The position numbers were made by a program, and so were the translations under genes. DNA of 33,646 bases from positions 1 to 33,646 of the forward strand of contig JAILFN010000014.1 of NCBI GenBank assembly GCA_024697545.1, read 5' to 3'. Below the pieces are notes generated by a model that saw only the letters and a program-made list of their open reading frames with translations, was not told the origin of the DNA and made no database searches. This DNA is from Ruminococcus sp. GTDB lineage: Bacteria > Bacillota > Clostridia > Oscillospirales > Ruminococcaceae. Position 1 is the first letter of the stretch, and each line of letters opens with the position of its first letter. This document shows positions 15,315 to 22,832 of this stretch, piece by piece.

Positions 15315-16076
15315 CTAAAAGTCAGCTTTGATACCCGTTATATTTCGGATAAGATCTTCAAAAAAAGTGTTTCCTTTTTCAAAAACAAAGAAGTGACCTC
15401 CGCTTCGTACTTCTTTACGAAATACGCCCGTTGTCATAAGCCCCCATCTGTCTGCGGTCTCGCAGCGCAGGTCGGGATCTTCGCTTCCGTAGCTGAAATA
15501 GATCGGAGCAGAGATCAAACTTCCCTGAGTAAAGGAATAACTCTCTATCATCATGTAATCAGCCTTGACCATCGGCAGATAGCAGCTCATGAAATCTCTG
15601 TCACTGAGCAGTTCATCAGGTATAAAGCCATAACGCTTCATTTCAGCAGCAAGAGCCTCGTCCCCCTGTTCAAGCCTGAAAGGCGAAGGCTCTGTCTCAT
15701 CAGGAGCATTCCTTCCCGTGACTATGAGAGCAGCAGGTGATATGCCATCCTTTTCCAGCTTGCGGCACAGCTCAAATGCAATAATGCTCCCGAAGCTGTG
15801 TCCATAAAGATAAAGCTCGCAGCCTGAAAAAAGCTCCGCAGTTTCTTCGGCAAGCTGTTCTATCAGCAGGTCCAGATCAGTGATCGGAGCTTCTCTGACA
15901 CGTCTGCCGTGACCCGGAAGCTCCGCAGCCACTGTCACAAATCCCTCATTGTCAAAACGCCGCAGCGGAAGAAACACCGATGCGTTACCTCCCGCATGAT
16001 GAAAGCATAGCAGACACTTTGTCCGTCCTGCTATGCAGCTATTCTTGTAGTAAGGAAAATAGCCCGACATAACCAT
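15315..16076 (-). CDS. Type II thioesterase (Ser nucleophile)
   Basis: This 253-residue protein is a standard type II thioesterase: LLCFHHAGGNASVF near residues 22-35, ELPGHGRR, nucleophile elbow YGHSFGS with Ser94, acid in YGSEDPD and His in SGGHFFVFE. The family removes misprimed or stalled acyl groups from carrier-protein phosphopantetheine arms in PKS and NRPS systems. Its start overlaps the stop of the upstream condensation-enzyme gene by one nucleotide (TAATG). It is one of four thioesterase-like genes in the operon and one of the two with the canonical serine. Confidence 0.92.
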   Translation of the reverse strand: MVMSGYFPYYKNSCIAGRTKCLLCFHHAGGNASVFLPLRRFDNEGFVTVAAELPGHGRRVREAPITDLDLLIEQLAEETAELFSGCELYLYGHSFGSIIAFELCRKLEKDGISPAALIVTGRNAPDETEPSPFRLEQGDEALAAEMKRYGFIPDELLSDRDFMSCYLPMVKADYMMIESYSFTQGSLISAPIYFSYGSEDPDLRCETADRWGLMTTGVFRKEVRSGGHFFVFEKGNTFFEDLIRNITGIKADF

Positions 16077-17407
16077 TATTCAGCATCTGAAAAGCGCTTT
16101 TTAAGGTCAGCCACAGTTGCATCCGGATCATTTTCCAGAAGCTCAACAGTAAGCTCTATATAGCGCTTCAGCGAGCGGTCGAACTCTGTGGTAAAAATAT
16201 TCCCGTTGCCGACCATAACAAATGTCATATCTGTATCTCCCTCAAATACGAGCATGAAGAACTGATCCACCACTCTCTTTGAAGGTATCGAAACAGGAGT
16301 TATGTTCTGCTCCTTCGTTTTAGTGCCTGCAACAAAATTCTGATATGTCAGACAGAATTGCATTTTATCATAGTAATACGCCGTCTGCAAATTAGCCATA
16401 TTCGACGAGAACTTATTTTTTGACAGCTCTATGAGGTCAGAAAGGCGGTCACTGTCCTCCGCAATGATACGGTGCTGGGTGGAGTGAGCAAAATAACCCA
16501 TGGTGTGGAAGTATTTTTTATTCATGCGGTTAGCGCTCGTTACACCGATGATAGTGTCCTTTGTGTCGAGCAGTATCGAAACTCCGAGATGATAACCAAG
16601 GAGGATAACATTGAAACAGCTGGTGTTGAACTTCTTTGATACTCTCTCGGGGTCTGCCATCGGTATCTTATAAAACTGATCCTCTCCCGTGCCGGGTTCA
16701 CCGATAGCTGCTCTTGAAAGATCAAGAAGCTCATATCCATCGACCTCGCTGCGCCAGTATTCAAGCTGCTTCTGACCCTTTTCGGTGTTAAGGAATTCTT
16801 TTTCCTCGCTTATAAAATCAATGAACGAGGCGTGCGGAAGAGTCTCTGCATCGGGATCTGAGTAGTATCTGAATACCTGATCCAGAACAAGTCCCGAAGT
16901 GCTGCCGTCGCCTATCCAGTGATGCGCGATCCATACGAGAAGATAGTCGTCCTCTGCCATTTTGATGAGAAACAGTTTTATGCTCAGTTCATTGAAATAA
17001 TCTATCGCTTTATGCATTTCATTTTTTGCGACCTCAACAGCCGCTGCAAGGCGCTCCTCCTCGGTATCGCCATTAACGGTATACGTTTCAAGGGTAAACT
17101 CAGGGTCAAGAACGACCTTCTGCATCATATTGTCCACCTGCGGGATCGGCGTATTCTTCTTATCAACGAGTATGAGCCTGAGTGCGTCATTCTCATTTAT
17201 AACGCGGCGGATAGCCTTTTCCAAACGCTTTTCGTCTATCGGGAATCGAACACGCATACCCTGTCCGCAGTTTCCGTTGCCTTCACGCTTACCGTATTTT
17301 TCAAGCGCCTGCTGTTCCAGTCTGAGCATGAACGCCTGTCTGTTTCTAAGGGGAAATTCTGTGTTCCCGTTCGTATCCGTGTAAAACTTTCCGCTTAATT
17401 CTGTCAT
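16076..17407 (-). CDS. Free-standing condensation-domain protein (second copy)
   Basis: The 443-residue protein is a single condensation domain with the intact catalytic motif AHHWIGDGS (His162, His163, Asp167, Gly168), followed by SFIDFI and the C-terminal latch half. It lacks adenylation and carrier domains. It would join an acyl or aminoacyl group on one carrier protein to an amine on another, or to a free amine. It is clearly a paralogue of the next protein upstream: both begin with a KFYxDxNG segment, share the HHWIGDGST motif and have the same length class. It lies 17 nt after that gene and overlaps the thioesterase by 1 nt. The position between the KS-ACP and NRPS genes suggests it hands the acyl chain to the peptide line. 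Confidence 0.88.
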   Translation of the reverse strand: MTELSGKFYTDTNGNTEFPLRNRQAFMLRLEQQALEKYGKREGNGNCGQGMRVRFPIDEKRLEKAIRRVINENDALRLILVDKKNTPIPQVDNMMQKVVLDPEFTLETYTVNGDTEEERLAAAVEVAKNEMHKAIDYFNELSIKLFLIKMAEDDYLLVWIAHHWIGDGSTSGLVLDQVFRYYSDPDAETLPHASFIDFISEEKEFLNTEKGQKQLEYWRSEVDGYELLDLSRAAIGEPGTGEDQFYKIPMADPERVSKKFNTSCFNVILLGYHLGVSILLDTKDTIIGVTSANRMNKKYFHTMGYFAHSTQHRIIAEDSDRLSDLIELSKNKFSSNMANLQTAYYYDKMQFCLTYQNFVAGTKTKEQNITPVSIPSKRVVDQFFMLVFEGDTDMTFVMVGNGNIFTTEFDRSLKRYIELTVELLENDPDATVADLKKRFSDAE

Positions 17408-17424
17408 GATCCATTCTCCTTTAT

Positions 17425-18714
17425 TTATAAAAAGCTGTCAATTTCTCCCACAGTTACCTCAGGTTTTTCTGAAAGCAGCTTGATCGTTGTCATGCAGTAT
17501 GCCATAAGCCTTTTAATGAAGTCTGATGTGAACTTATTCTCATCACCCGCAAACATCAGATTCAAATCATTTTCATTCTCAAAGACCAGCATTGTAAAGA
17601 AATCGAGTACCCTTTTGACAGGGATCTGAACAGCCTTTACCTTTTCTCCGAAGCCCTTGTTTCCATTCACACTGAAATTCTGGTAAGAGATGTAGAACTG
17701 TGAGTTATCATTATAGTGTGAGGTCTGTTGATTAGCAATATTCTTTGAGGACTTTTCCTTTGATGTTTCTAAAAGATCGCACAATCTGTCACTGTCGTGT
17801 ACGATCAGCCTGTGCTGTACTGCTCTGGACAGATAACCGATGGTTCTGAAAAAGCGCTTGCTGAGTCTGTTAGCACAGGAGAATCCAACAATGGTATCGC
17901 TTTGACCGAGTATTTTTGTCAATGCTACATGATAGGCAGTAAGCATTACATTGAACTGACTTGTAGAGAATCTTTTTGCAGCAGCATCAAGCTCTGTTCT
18001 GCCTGCTTTAGCGAATTGATCTGACGGTACGGCAGGATCTCCTGCTGCTGCATTGGAGAGGTCAAGCTGCTTATATCCGTCAAGCTCTTCTTTCCAGTAA
18101 GCAAGCTGCTTTCTGCCTTTTTCTGAATCGACAAAATCATACTCATACTTTACAAAATCAATGAATGATGCTGCCTCCTCTTTAGCAGCGGAGGGATCAT
18201 TGTAATATTTCATTATTTCTGAGATAATAAGAGCAAGAGTGCTTCCGTCACCGATCCAGTGATGAGCGACTATCACCAGCATGAAATCCTCGTTGCCCAA
18301 TTTGATCAAATGAAACTTTGCGCTTAATTCGTTGTAATAGTCTATCTCTGTATTTAGAAGAACACTTGCTTTTGCAACAGCAGCATCATACCTCCCATCC
18401 TCGGGAAGTGAGGTCAGGTCATCGGTTTCAAGAGTGAAATTATAATCCTCCACAACACGCTGAAAATACTCACCATCCTTTTTGACTAAAATCAGACGAA
18501 GTGCATCGTTCTCATCAAAAAGCCTCTGTATCGCCTTTTCCATACGTTCACTGTCCACATTGAAGCTGAACCGGAATATCTGACCTGAATTCAGATTTCC
18601 TCCTCTTTTCCCATGTTTCAAAAGTGCCTTTTCCTCATTAAGAATATGAAACTTTTGCTGAACAGCAAGCGGAAAGTCTATTACTCCGTTTTCATCTTTA
18701 TAGAATTTATCCAT
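17425..18714 (-). CDS. Free-standing condensation-domain protein (first copy)
   Basis: I start this 429-residue protein at ATG 18714 (MDKFYKDENG) because AAAGGA lies 10 nt upstream, within the last codons of the KS-ACP gene. The frame stays open to 18876, but that would overlap the KS-ACP gene by about 160 nt and encodes low-complexity sequence. The protein is one condensation domain with AHHWIGDGS (His151, His152, Asp156, Gly157). It is paralogous to the following gene and like it has no attached carrier or adenylation domain. Partners are probably the carrier domains of the preceding KS-ACP protein and the free ACPs. Two such enzymes suggest two separate amide- or ester-forming steps. Confidence 0.88.
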   Translation of the reverse strand: MDKFYKDENGVIDFPLAVQQKFHILNEEKALLKHGKRGGNLNSGQIFRFSFNVDSERMEKAIQRLFDENDALRLILVKKDGEYFQRVVEDYNFTLETDDLTSLPEDGRYDAAVAKASVLLNTEIDYYNELSAKFHLIKLGNEDFMLVIVAHHWIGDGSTLALIISEIMKYYNDPSAAKEEAASFIDFVKYEYDFVDSEKGRKQLAYWKEELDGYKQLDLSNAAAGDPAVPSDQFAKAGRTELDAAAKRFSTSQFNVMLTAYHVALTKILGQSDTIVGFSCANRLSKRFFRTIGYLSRAVQHRLIVHDSDRLCDLLETSKEKSSKNIANQQTSHYNDNSQFYISYQNFSVNGNKGFGEKVKAVQIPVKRVLDFFTMLVFENENDLNLMFAGDENKFTSDFIKRLMAYCMTTIKLLSEKPEVTVGEIDSFL

Positions 18715-18718
18715 TTTT

Positions 18719-21178
18719 TTATTTCCTTTCAAGTTTTTTGGCAAGCTCGGAAACTGTGCTGAACTCATAGATCGTATTGTGGTCGATGTCCGTTCCGAGA
18801 GCTTCATTGAGCAGCTCGCAAAGCTCGTCGGCAAGGAGCAGGTTTCCTCCGAGGTCGAAAAACGAGTCGGTCTCACCTATCCCTCCGTCCATTTCCAGCA
18901 CCCTGCAAAATCCGCTCAAAACAGTATCATGCACGCTGCTCTCAGCAGCTTTTTCCCGATCCTTACTGCCGGATCCACTGATGTGATCTGCCATTTCGGC
19001 TATCGTCGGGTAGGTGTATATATCCCCTATCTCTACCGAAGTGCCGAACTGCTCGTTTAGAGATTCTATCATAAGAGTGCCGAGCATGGAGTTTCCTCCA
19101 AGCTCGAAGAAGCTCTCATCGTCCAAGATATTCTCCTCGGTCTCAAGCACGTCCTTCCAGATCTTTCTGAGAGCGCTGCGCGTTTCTTCTGCTGTATCCT
19201 CCTGTTTTTCGGTGCTTTTTCCGCCAAGACCTGCTATGTGATCTGCCATTTCGGCTATCGTCGGGTAGGTGTATATATCCCCGATCTCTACAGAAGTGCC
19301 GAACTGCTCGTTCACAGATTCTATCATAAGAGTGCCGAGCATGGAATTTCCTCCAAGCTCGAAGAAGCTCTCATCGTCCGAGATATCCTCCTCCGTCTCG
19401 AGCACGTCCTTCCAGATCGAGCGAAGCCTTGCTGCAATATCATCGTCTGTTTTAATATCAGCAGGCACAGCTTCAACAGCCTCCGGGGTTTTCTTTTCAA
19501 GCACCCAGTTGTACACCTTGTCGAAGCAGTATGTCGGCGCAGATACCCTATTATAGCTGCAGCCGCTGTAATACCCGTTAAAGTCGATATAACTTCCGCT
19601 GTTATAAAGAGCCGCTGCCTTTTTCGGGTCGCCATTATGTTCACCGAGCTTACGCCTGTCAGCCGGTTTTTCCATATCTATGGGAACAATATTTTCAAGC
19701 ATCTCTGTCAGCTCAGCTGTACTGCTGAAGGTGACAGCGCGGCGAAAACGGAAATCGTCTCTTCCGCTGTTGAGAGTATATATCACATCATTTATGTTTT
19801 CCTGCGTATTTCCGATAAACTCTCGTATTGCGGCAGCGTTCGCTGCGAATGCAGTCTCTGTCCGACCGCTTATTTTCAGAATATTATTCTTTTCGGAAAG
19901 CTTATCGGGCGACTGAGCGGATCTGTTGTAATTTTCAACCACGACGTGAACATTCAGCGCGTTCAGTCCATAGCTGTCAATGCCTACGACACGCCTTGCC
20001 TCGGGATCAACGCGGATAAGCTTGTCAACAGGGGCAAGATGTGCTCCGCTGAAATCAATGTCCGGCTTTGGTTCAGAGAAATTAGCGATCGGATATATAA
20101 CGTTCTCCCTGAACTCCACCAGCACTTTTATAAGACTGCTTATTCCCGCTGCCTGAGAGGTGTGACCAACGTTAGACTTTACCGAGCCGAGGTGAACCTT
20201 TTCGGGAACAGTTCTGCTGCTGAGGTTCAGTCCAAGCCCCTTCACTTCGTTTGCATCACCAAGCTCCGTTGCAGCTCCGTGAGCCTCAATTTCTGTTATG
20301 TCATCGGCTGTTACACCTGCCTGAGCCCATGCCCGCTCTATCGCTCTGCTCTGTGAGAGATGATCAGGCGCATAAAGCGACACTCTCTCCGCACGCGAAC
20401 CGCTAATGCCCGATCCTGAGATGACTCCCAATATCCTGTCGTTGTCTTTCACGGCATCTTCAAAGCGTTTAAGGAATACGAATCCCGCACCCTCGCCGGC
20501 AACAAATCCGGTCGCGTCCTTATCAAAGGGACGATACGGGAGCTTTGCCGTTTCAGCGCCGAGCAGTACCTCATGGGCACGTTTCTCATCAAGGGGCATT
20601 ACAAGCTGTGTACCGCCTGCAAGCATCATATCCGCCTGTCCCGAAAGAAGCACCTGTGCAGCCTGCACCACAGAAAGAAGAGATGATGAACAGGTAGAAT
20701 CCACGCTGTAAACAGGTCCCGTGAGATCAAAATAATATGACAGCTTTCCGCCTATCATGGTCTCTCTGCTGTCAAGATATGCGCTGGAGCTTCCCGGCGG
20801 TATAAGCCTTTTATAGTCGCAGGAAGAGCTTGCTATGACCATTCCGCAGTCGCTGCCGCGAAGATTGGCAAGAGAGTATCCTGCGTCATAAACAGCGCTC
20901 ACCGCAAGCATAAGTGACAGCTTCATCTCCGGCTGCATTTCAACAGCTTCCTTGCTCACTATCCCAAAAAATCTATTATCGAAGTATTCAAGACCGGTAA
21001 TAAACGGAACATTTCCCGTCAGACGGCTGTAATCAGGGATATTCAGCAATGCTCCCCTGTCGTCGCTGTTGCCCTGCGGAAGAGAATCACCGCGTTCAAG
21101 AAAGCGTGCAAAACCGTCGGCATTCTCAATGTTCGGATACTTCATACTCATGCCTATTACTGCGATCTTATGACTCAT
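18719..21178 (-). CDS. Polyketide ketosynthase with three C-terminal carrier domains
   Basis: I start this 819-residue protein at ATG 21178 (MSHKIAVIGMSM). The start follows the acyltransferase stop by one base, and AGGGTGA lies upstream. Residues 1-420 are a modular-PKS ketosynthase with the full triad: Cys163 in DSTCSSSL, His300 in EAHGAATE and His339 in KSNVGH. A linker of about 150 residues follows. Then come three carrier domains: Ser612 in FFELGGNS, Ser697 in FFELGGNS, and a third whose motif reads FFDLGGNL, with Leu780 instead of serine, so it cannot carry phosphopantetheine. The first two carriers arose by recent duplication. No AT, KR, DH or TE domain is present; the AT is the adjacent gene. 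It probably performs one elongation from a malonyl-type unit. Confidence 0.92.
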   Translation of the reverse strand: MSHKIAVIGMSMKYPNIENADGFARFLERGDSLPQGNSDDRGALLNIPDYSRLTGNVPFITGLEYFDNRFFGIVSKEAVEMQPEMKLSLMLAVSAVYDAGYSLANLRGSDCGMVIASSSCDYKRLIPPGSSSAYLDSRETMIGGKLSYYFDLTGPVYSVDSTCSSSLLSVVQAAQVLLSGQADMMLAGGTQLVMPLDEKRAHEVLLGAETAKLPYRPFDKDATGFVAGEGAGFVFLKRFEDAVKDNDRILGVISGSGISGSRAERVSLYAPDHLSQSRAIERAWAQAGVTADDITEIEAHGAATELGDANEVKGLGLNLSSRTVPEKVHLGSVKSNVGHTSQAAGISSLIKVLVEFRENVIYPIANFSEPKPDIDFSGAHLAPVDKLIRVDPEARRVVGIDSYGLNALNVHVVVENYNRSAQSPDKLSEKNNILKISGRTETAFAANAAAIREFIGNTQENINDVIYTLNSGRDDFRFRRAVTFSSTAELTEMLENIVPIDMEKPADRRKLGEHNGDPKKAAALYNSGSYIDFNGYYSGCSYNRVSAPTYCFDKVYNWVLEKKTPEAVEAVPADIKTDDDIAARLRSIWKDVLETEEDISDDESFFELGGNSMLGTLMIESVNEQFGTSVEIGDIYTYPTIAEMADHIAGLGGKSTEKQEDTAEETRSALRKIWKDVLETEENILDDESFFELGGNSMLGTLMIESLNEQFGTSVEIGDIYTYPTIAEMADHISGSGSKDREKAAESSVHDTVLSGFCRVLEMDGGIGETDSFFDLGGNLLLADELCELLNEALGTDIDHNTIYEFSTVSELAKKLERK
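18981..19163. repeat. Direct repeat, copy A (second carrier domain of the KS-ACP gene)
   Basis: This 183-bp stretch matches 19236-19418 at all but 9 positions by my hand alignment (about 95 percent), with an offset of 255 bp or exactly 85 codons. It encodes the core of carrier domain 2. The near-identity at DNA level indicates a recent in-frame duplication. Confidence 0.9.
19236..19418. repeat. Direct repeat, copy B (first carrier domain of the KS-ACP gene)
   Basis: This is the partner of the repeat at 18981-19163 and encodes the core of carrier domain 1. The 85-codon period equals one carrier domain plus linker, so unequal crossing over here could add or delete a carrier without breaking the frame. 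Confidence 0.9.
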
Positions 21179-21179
21179 A

Positions 21180-22376
21180 TCAAACGTCACCCTGTCCTTT
21201 TTTGTTTTTTCCCAGTTTTTCCTCATCAATGTTTACACCTGAGTTGAACGCAAGACCGACAGCACGAAGTATCTGCTTTTCATAGTTTCTGCCCGAACGC
21301 ACGGTAGGTATCCAAGCCGCACCTATATTGCCCACGTTCTTCATAGCCATGCTTATCAGCACAGGTGATACTCCTACATCTATCACCCTGCCCGTCTTGC
21401 TGTAGTCGAGTTTTCTGACAGCCTGCATGAACTGAACAGGTCTGACGATATGGTCTGCCCAGTATGAAGCCTCCTGCGGTCTCTTTTCACCGTCAGGGTA
21501 TACTGTGGAGATGAAGTGCTTGTCAGGCTCGTAAAAGGTGATCCCGTTTATTTTCTCTGCGAACTCCGCCGCACTTTCGGAAAGCCCCGGGTAATGCCCT
21601 CCGTGCAGACTGTTTATCAGGCTGCATCGGTAGTTCATTTCACGGCAGGCACTGTTCAGGACAGCCATTTCACGCTTTGTCCCGCACACCGTCACTATCT
21701 CGGGACCGTTGTAAGCCGATATGAATGTACCGAGTCCGTGCCTCTGTGCAAGCGCACACACGTTTTCCGCCGAAGTCTCGACCGCCGCCATCTGATGAGG
21801 AACAGCCTCCTTTATTGACCTGCACCGTTCCGTCAGCATATACACTGCATCGTCGGGAGCAATAATGCCGCAGAAAACTGCAGCCGCATACTCTCCCATG
21901 CTGTGACCTATCACATGATCTGCCCTGCAGCCGATATGTTCCCAATACTGCGCTAAAACAAGCTCCGAGGCGAACACACGCAGATTATTGATGATCTCGT
22001 CCTCTCTGTCCTCGTCAAGCAGAGGGATATCATAGTATCCGTCAGATATCCCTGCAAGCTCTGTCAGCTTTTCCTTTATCCACACATCGGCACTGCACAA
22101 CAGCGTCAGCATTTTTTTTTGATGTATACCGCTCCCCGGGAAGAGTATGACTGTTTCACCGGGAACGGTATGCTCACTGATATCGGGATATGGATCATTT
22201 CCCTCAGACATAAGCTGCTCCGGTTCACTGCGGCTCTCATATACCGCAAACGCCCTGCACTGCTCATGCGGGGAATATTTCCGAACTGCACCGCCCTGAG
22301 AGACTGCCGCCATCTCAGCCTCGATCTCAGCTCTGTCTCTGCCCGAAAACAGTGCTATTCCGTAATTACACTTCAT
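21180..22376 (-). CDS. Free-standing malonyl-type acyltransferase (AT)
   Basis: The 398-residue protein has an N-terminal linker of about 70 residues, like the segment before AT domains in PKSs, then a FabD-type fold: FPGSGIHQ oxyanion loop, nucleophile elbow GHSMGE (Ser159), Arg184 in TERCR where the acyl carboxylate is bound, and catalytic His261. The specificity position that reads HAFH in malonyl and YASH in methylmalonyl enzymes reads HGGH here, so substrate choice cannot be read off safely. It would load a malonyl-type extender onto the carrier domains of the next gene, as in split or trans-AT systems. The ATG overlaps the preceding ACP gene by 11 nt. Confidence 0.9.
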   Translation of the reverse strand: MKCNYGIALFSGRDRAEIEAEMAAVSQGGAVRKYSPHEQCRAFAVYESRSEPEQLMSEGNDPYPDISEHTVPGETVILFPGSGIHQKKMLTLLCSADVWIKEKLTELAGISDGYYDIPLLDEDREDEIINNLRVFASELVLAQYWEHIGCRADHVIGHSMGEYAAAVFCGIIAPDDAVYMLTERCRSIKEAVPHQMAAVETSAENVCALAQRHGLGTFISAYNGPEIVTVCGTKREMAVLNSACREMNYRCSLINSLHGGHYPGLSESAAEFAEKINGITFYEPDKHFISTVYPDGEKRPQEASYWADHIVRPVQFMQAVRKLDYSKTGRVIDVGVSPVLISMAMKNVGNIGAAWIPTVRSGRNYEKQILRAVGLAFNSGVNIDEEKLGKNKKGQGDV

Positions 22377-22581
22377 TATTGACCTTTCTCAGAACATCGC
22401 ATATCGTGTCGTTGAGCGACAGTTTAAGCTCATGACCTGCGTGTGTTTCAAGGTCGAATGATATCATCATTATATCAAAGGAATCCATTCCAAGCTCACC
22501 TACGGTCAGGTTCTCGTTAAGACTGCCGTCTATCTGTACACTGTTCTTTTTCAAAACTTCGCTGAATTCATTGACGCTCAT
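22366..22581 (-). CDS. Acyl carrier protein (71 aa)
   Basis: This small acidic helical protein has the carrier motif LGMDSFDIM. The Ser is the predicted phosphopantetheine site, and the Phe after it replaces the Leu common in FabB/FabF partners. It is shorter than a typical 77-80 residue ACP, but helices 1-4 seem present. It overlaps the upstream ACP gene by 4 nt (ATGA) and the acyltransferase gene by 11 nt. It probably carries acyl intermediates between the ligase, ketosynthase and acyltransferase. Confidence 0.85.
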   Translation of the reverse strand: MSVNEFSEVLKKNSVQIDGSLNENLTVGELGMDSFDIMMISFDLETHAGHELKLSLNDTICDVLRKVNNEV

Positions 22582-22823
22582 ATTTTTCCTCCTTTTTCAT
22601 CTGCGTGAAAGATGAAGTCTTCAACATCTCTCACAAGTTTGATATCCTTTACAAGCTCCGGGGTAAGCCTCACTGAAAAAGCCTGCTCGATCGCATATAC
22701 GATCTGCATGAGGTCGAATGAGGTTATCCCAAGATCAAGCGAAAGGGACGTATCGGGAGTTATCTCCTGTTCACTGTTTTTTGAAAATGTTTTTAGTATT
22801 TCCACAAGCTTTTCATTGACCAT
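22578..22823 (-). CDS. Acyl carrier protein (81 aa)
   Basis: The protein has the length and helical pattern of an ACP, with motif LDLGITSFDLMQIV holding the predicted phosphopantetheine Ser; the usual DSL is changed to TSF. It lies 9 nt after the acyl-AMP ligase gene, so it is the likely acceptor of the acyl group activated by that ligase. It is a distinct sequence from the next ACP and not a recent duplicate. The local Sfp-type transferase would convert both to holo form. Confidence 0.87.
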   Translation of the reverse strand: MVNEKLVEILKTFSKNSEQEITPDTSLSLDLGITSFDLMQIVYAIEQAFSVRLTPELVKDIKLVRDVEDFIFHADEKGGKI

Positions 22824-22832
22824 TTCTACGGC

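Noticed and set aside
18715-18876. N-terminal extension of the first free condensation protein
   Set aside because: It overlaps the KS-carrier coding sequence and encodes Ser-rich sequence unrelated to C domains; a ribosome binding site supports the start at 18714.
19238-20356. A 372-codon open frame on the plus strand
   Set aside because: It lies opposite the KS-carrier gene, whose motifs are unmistakable, and its translation has no recognisable domain and biased composition.
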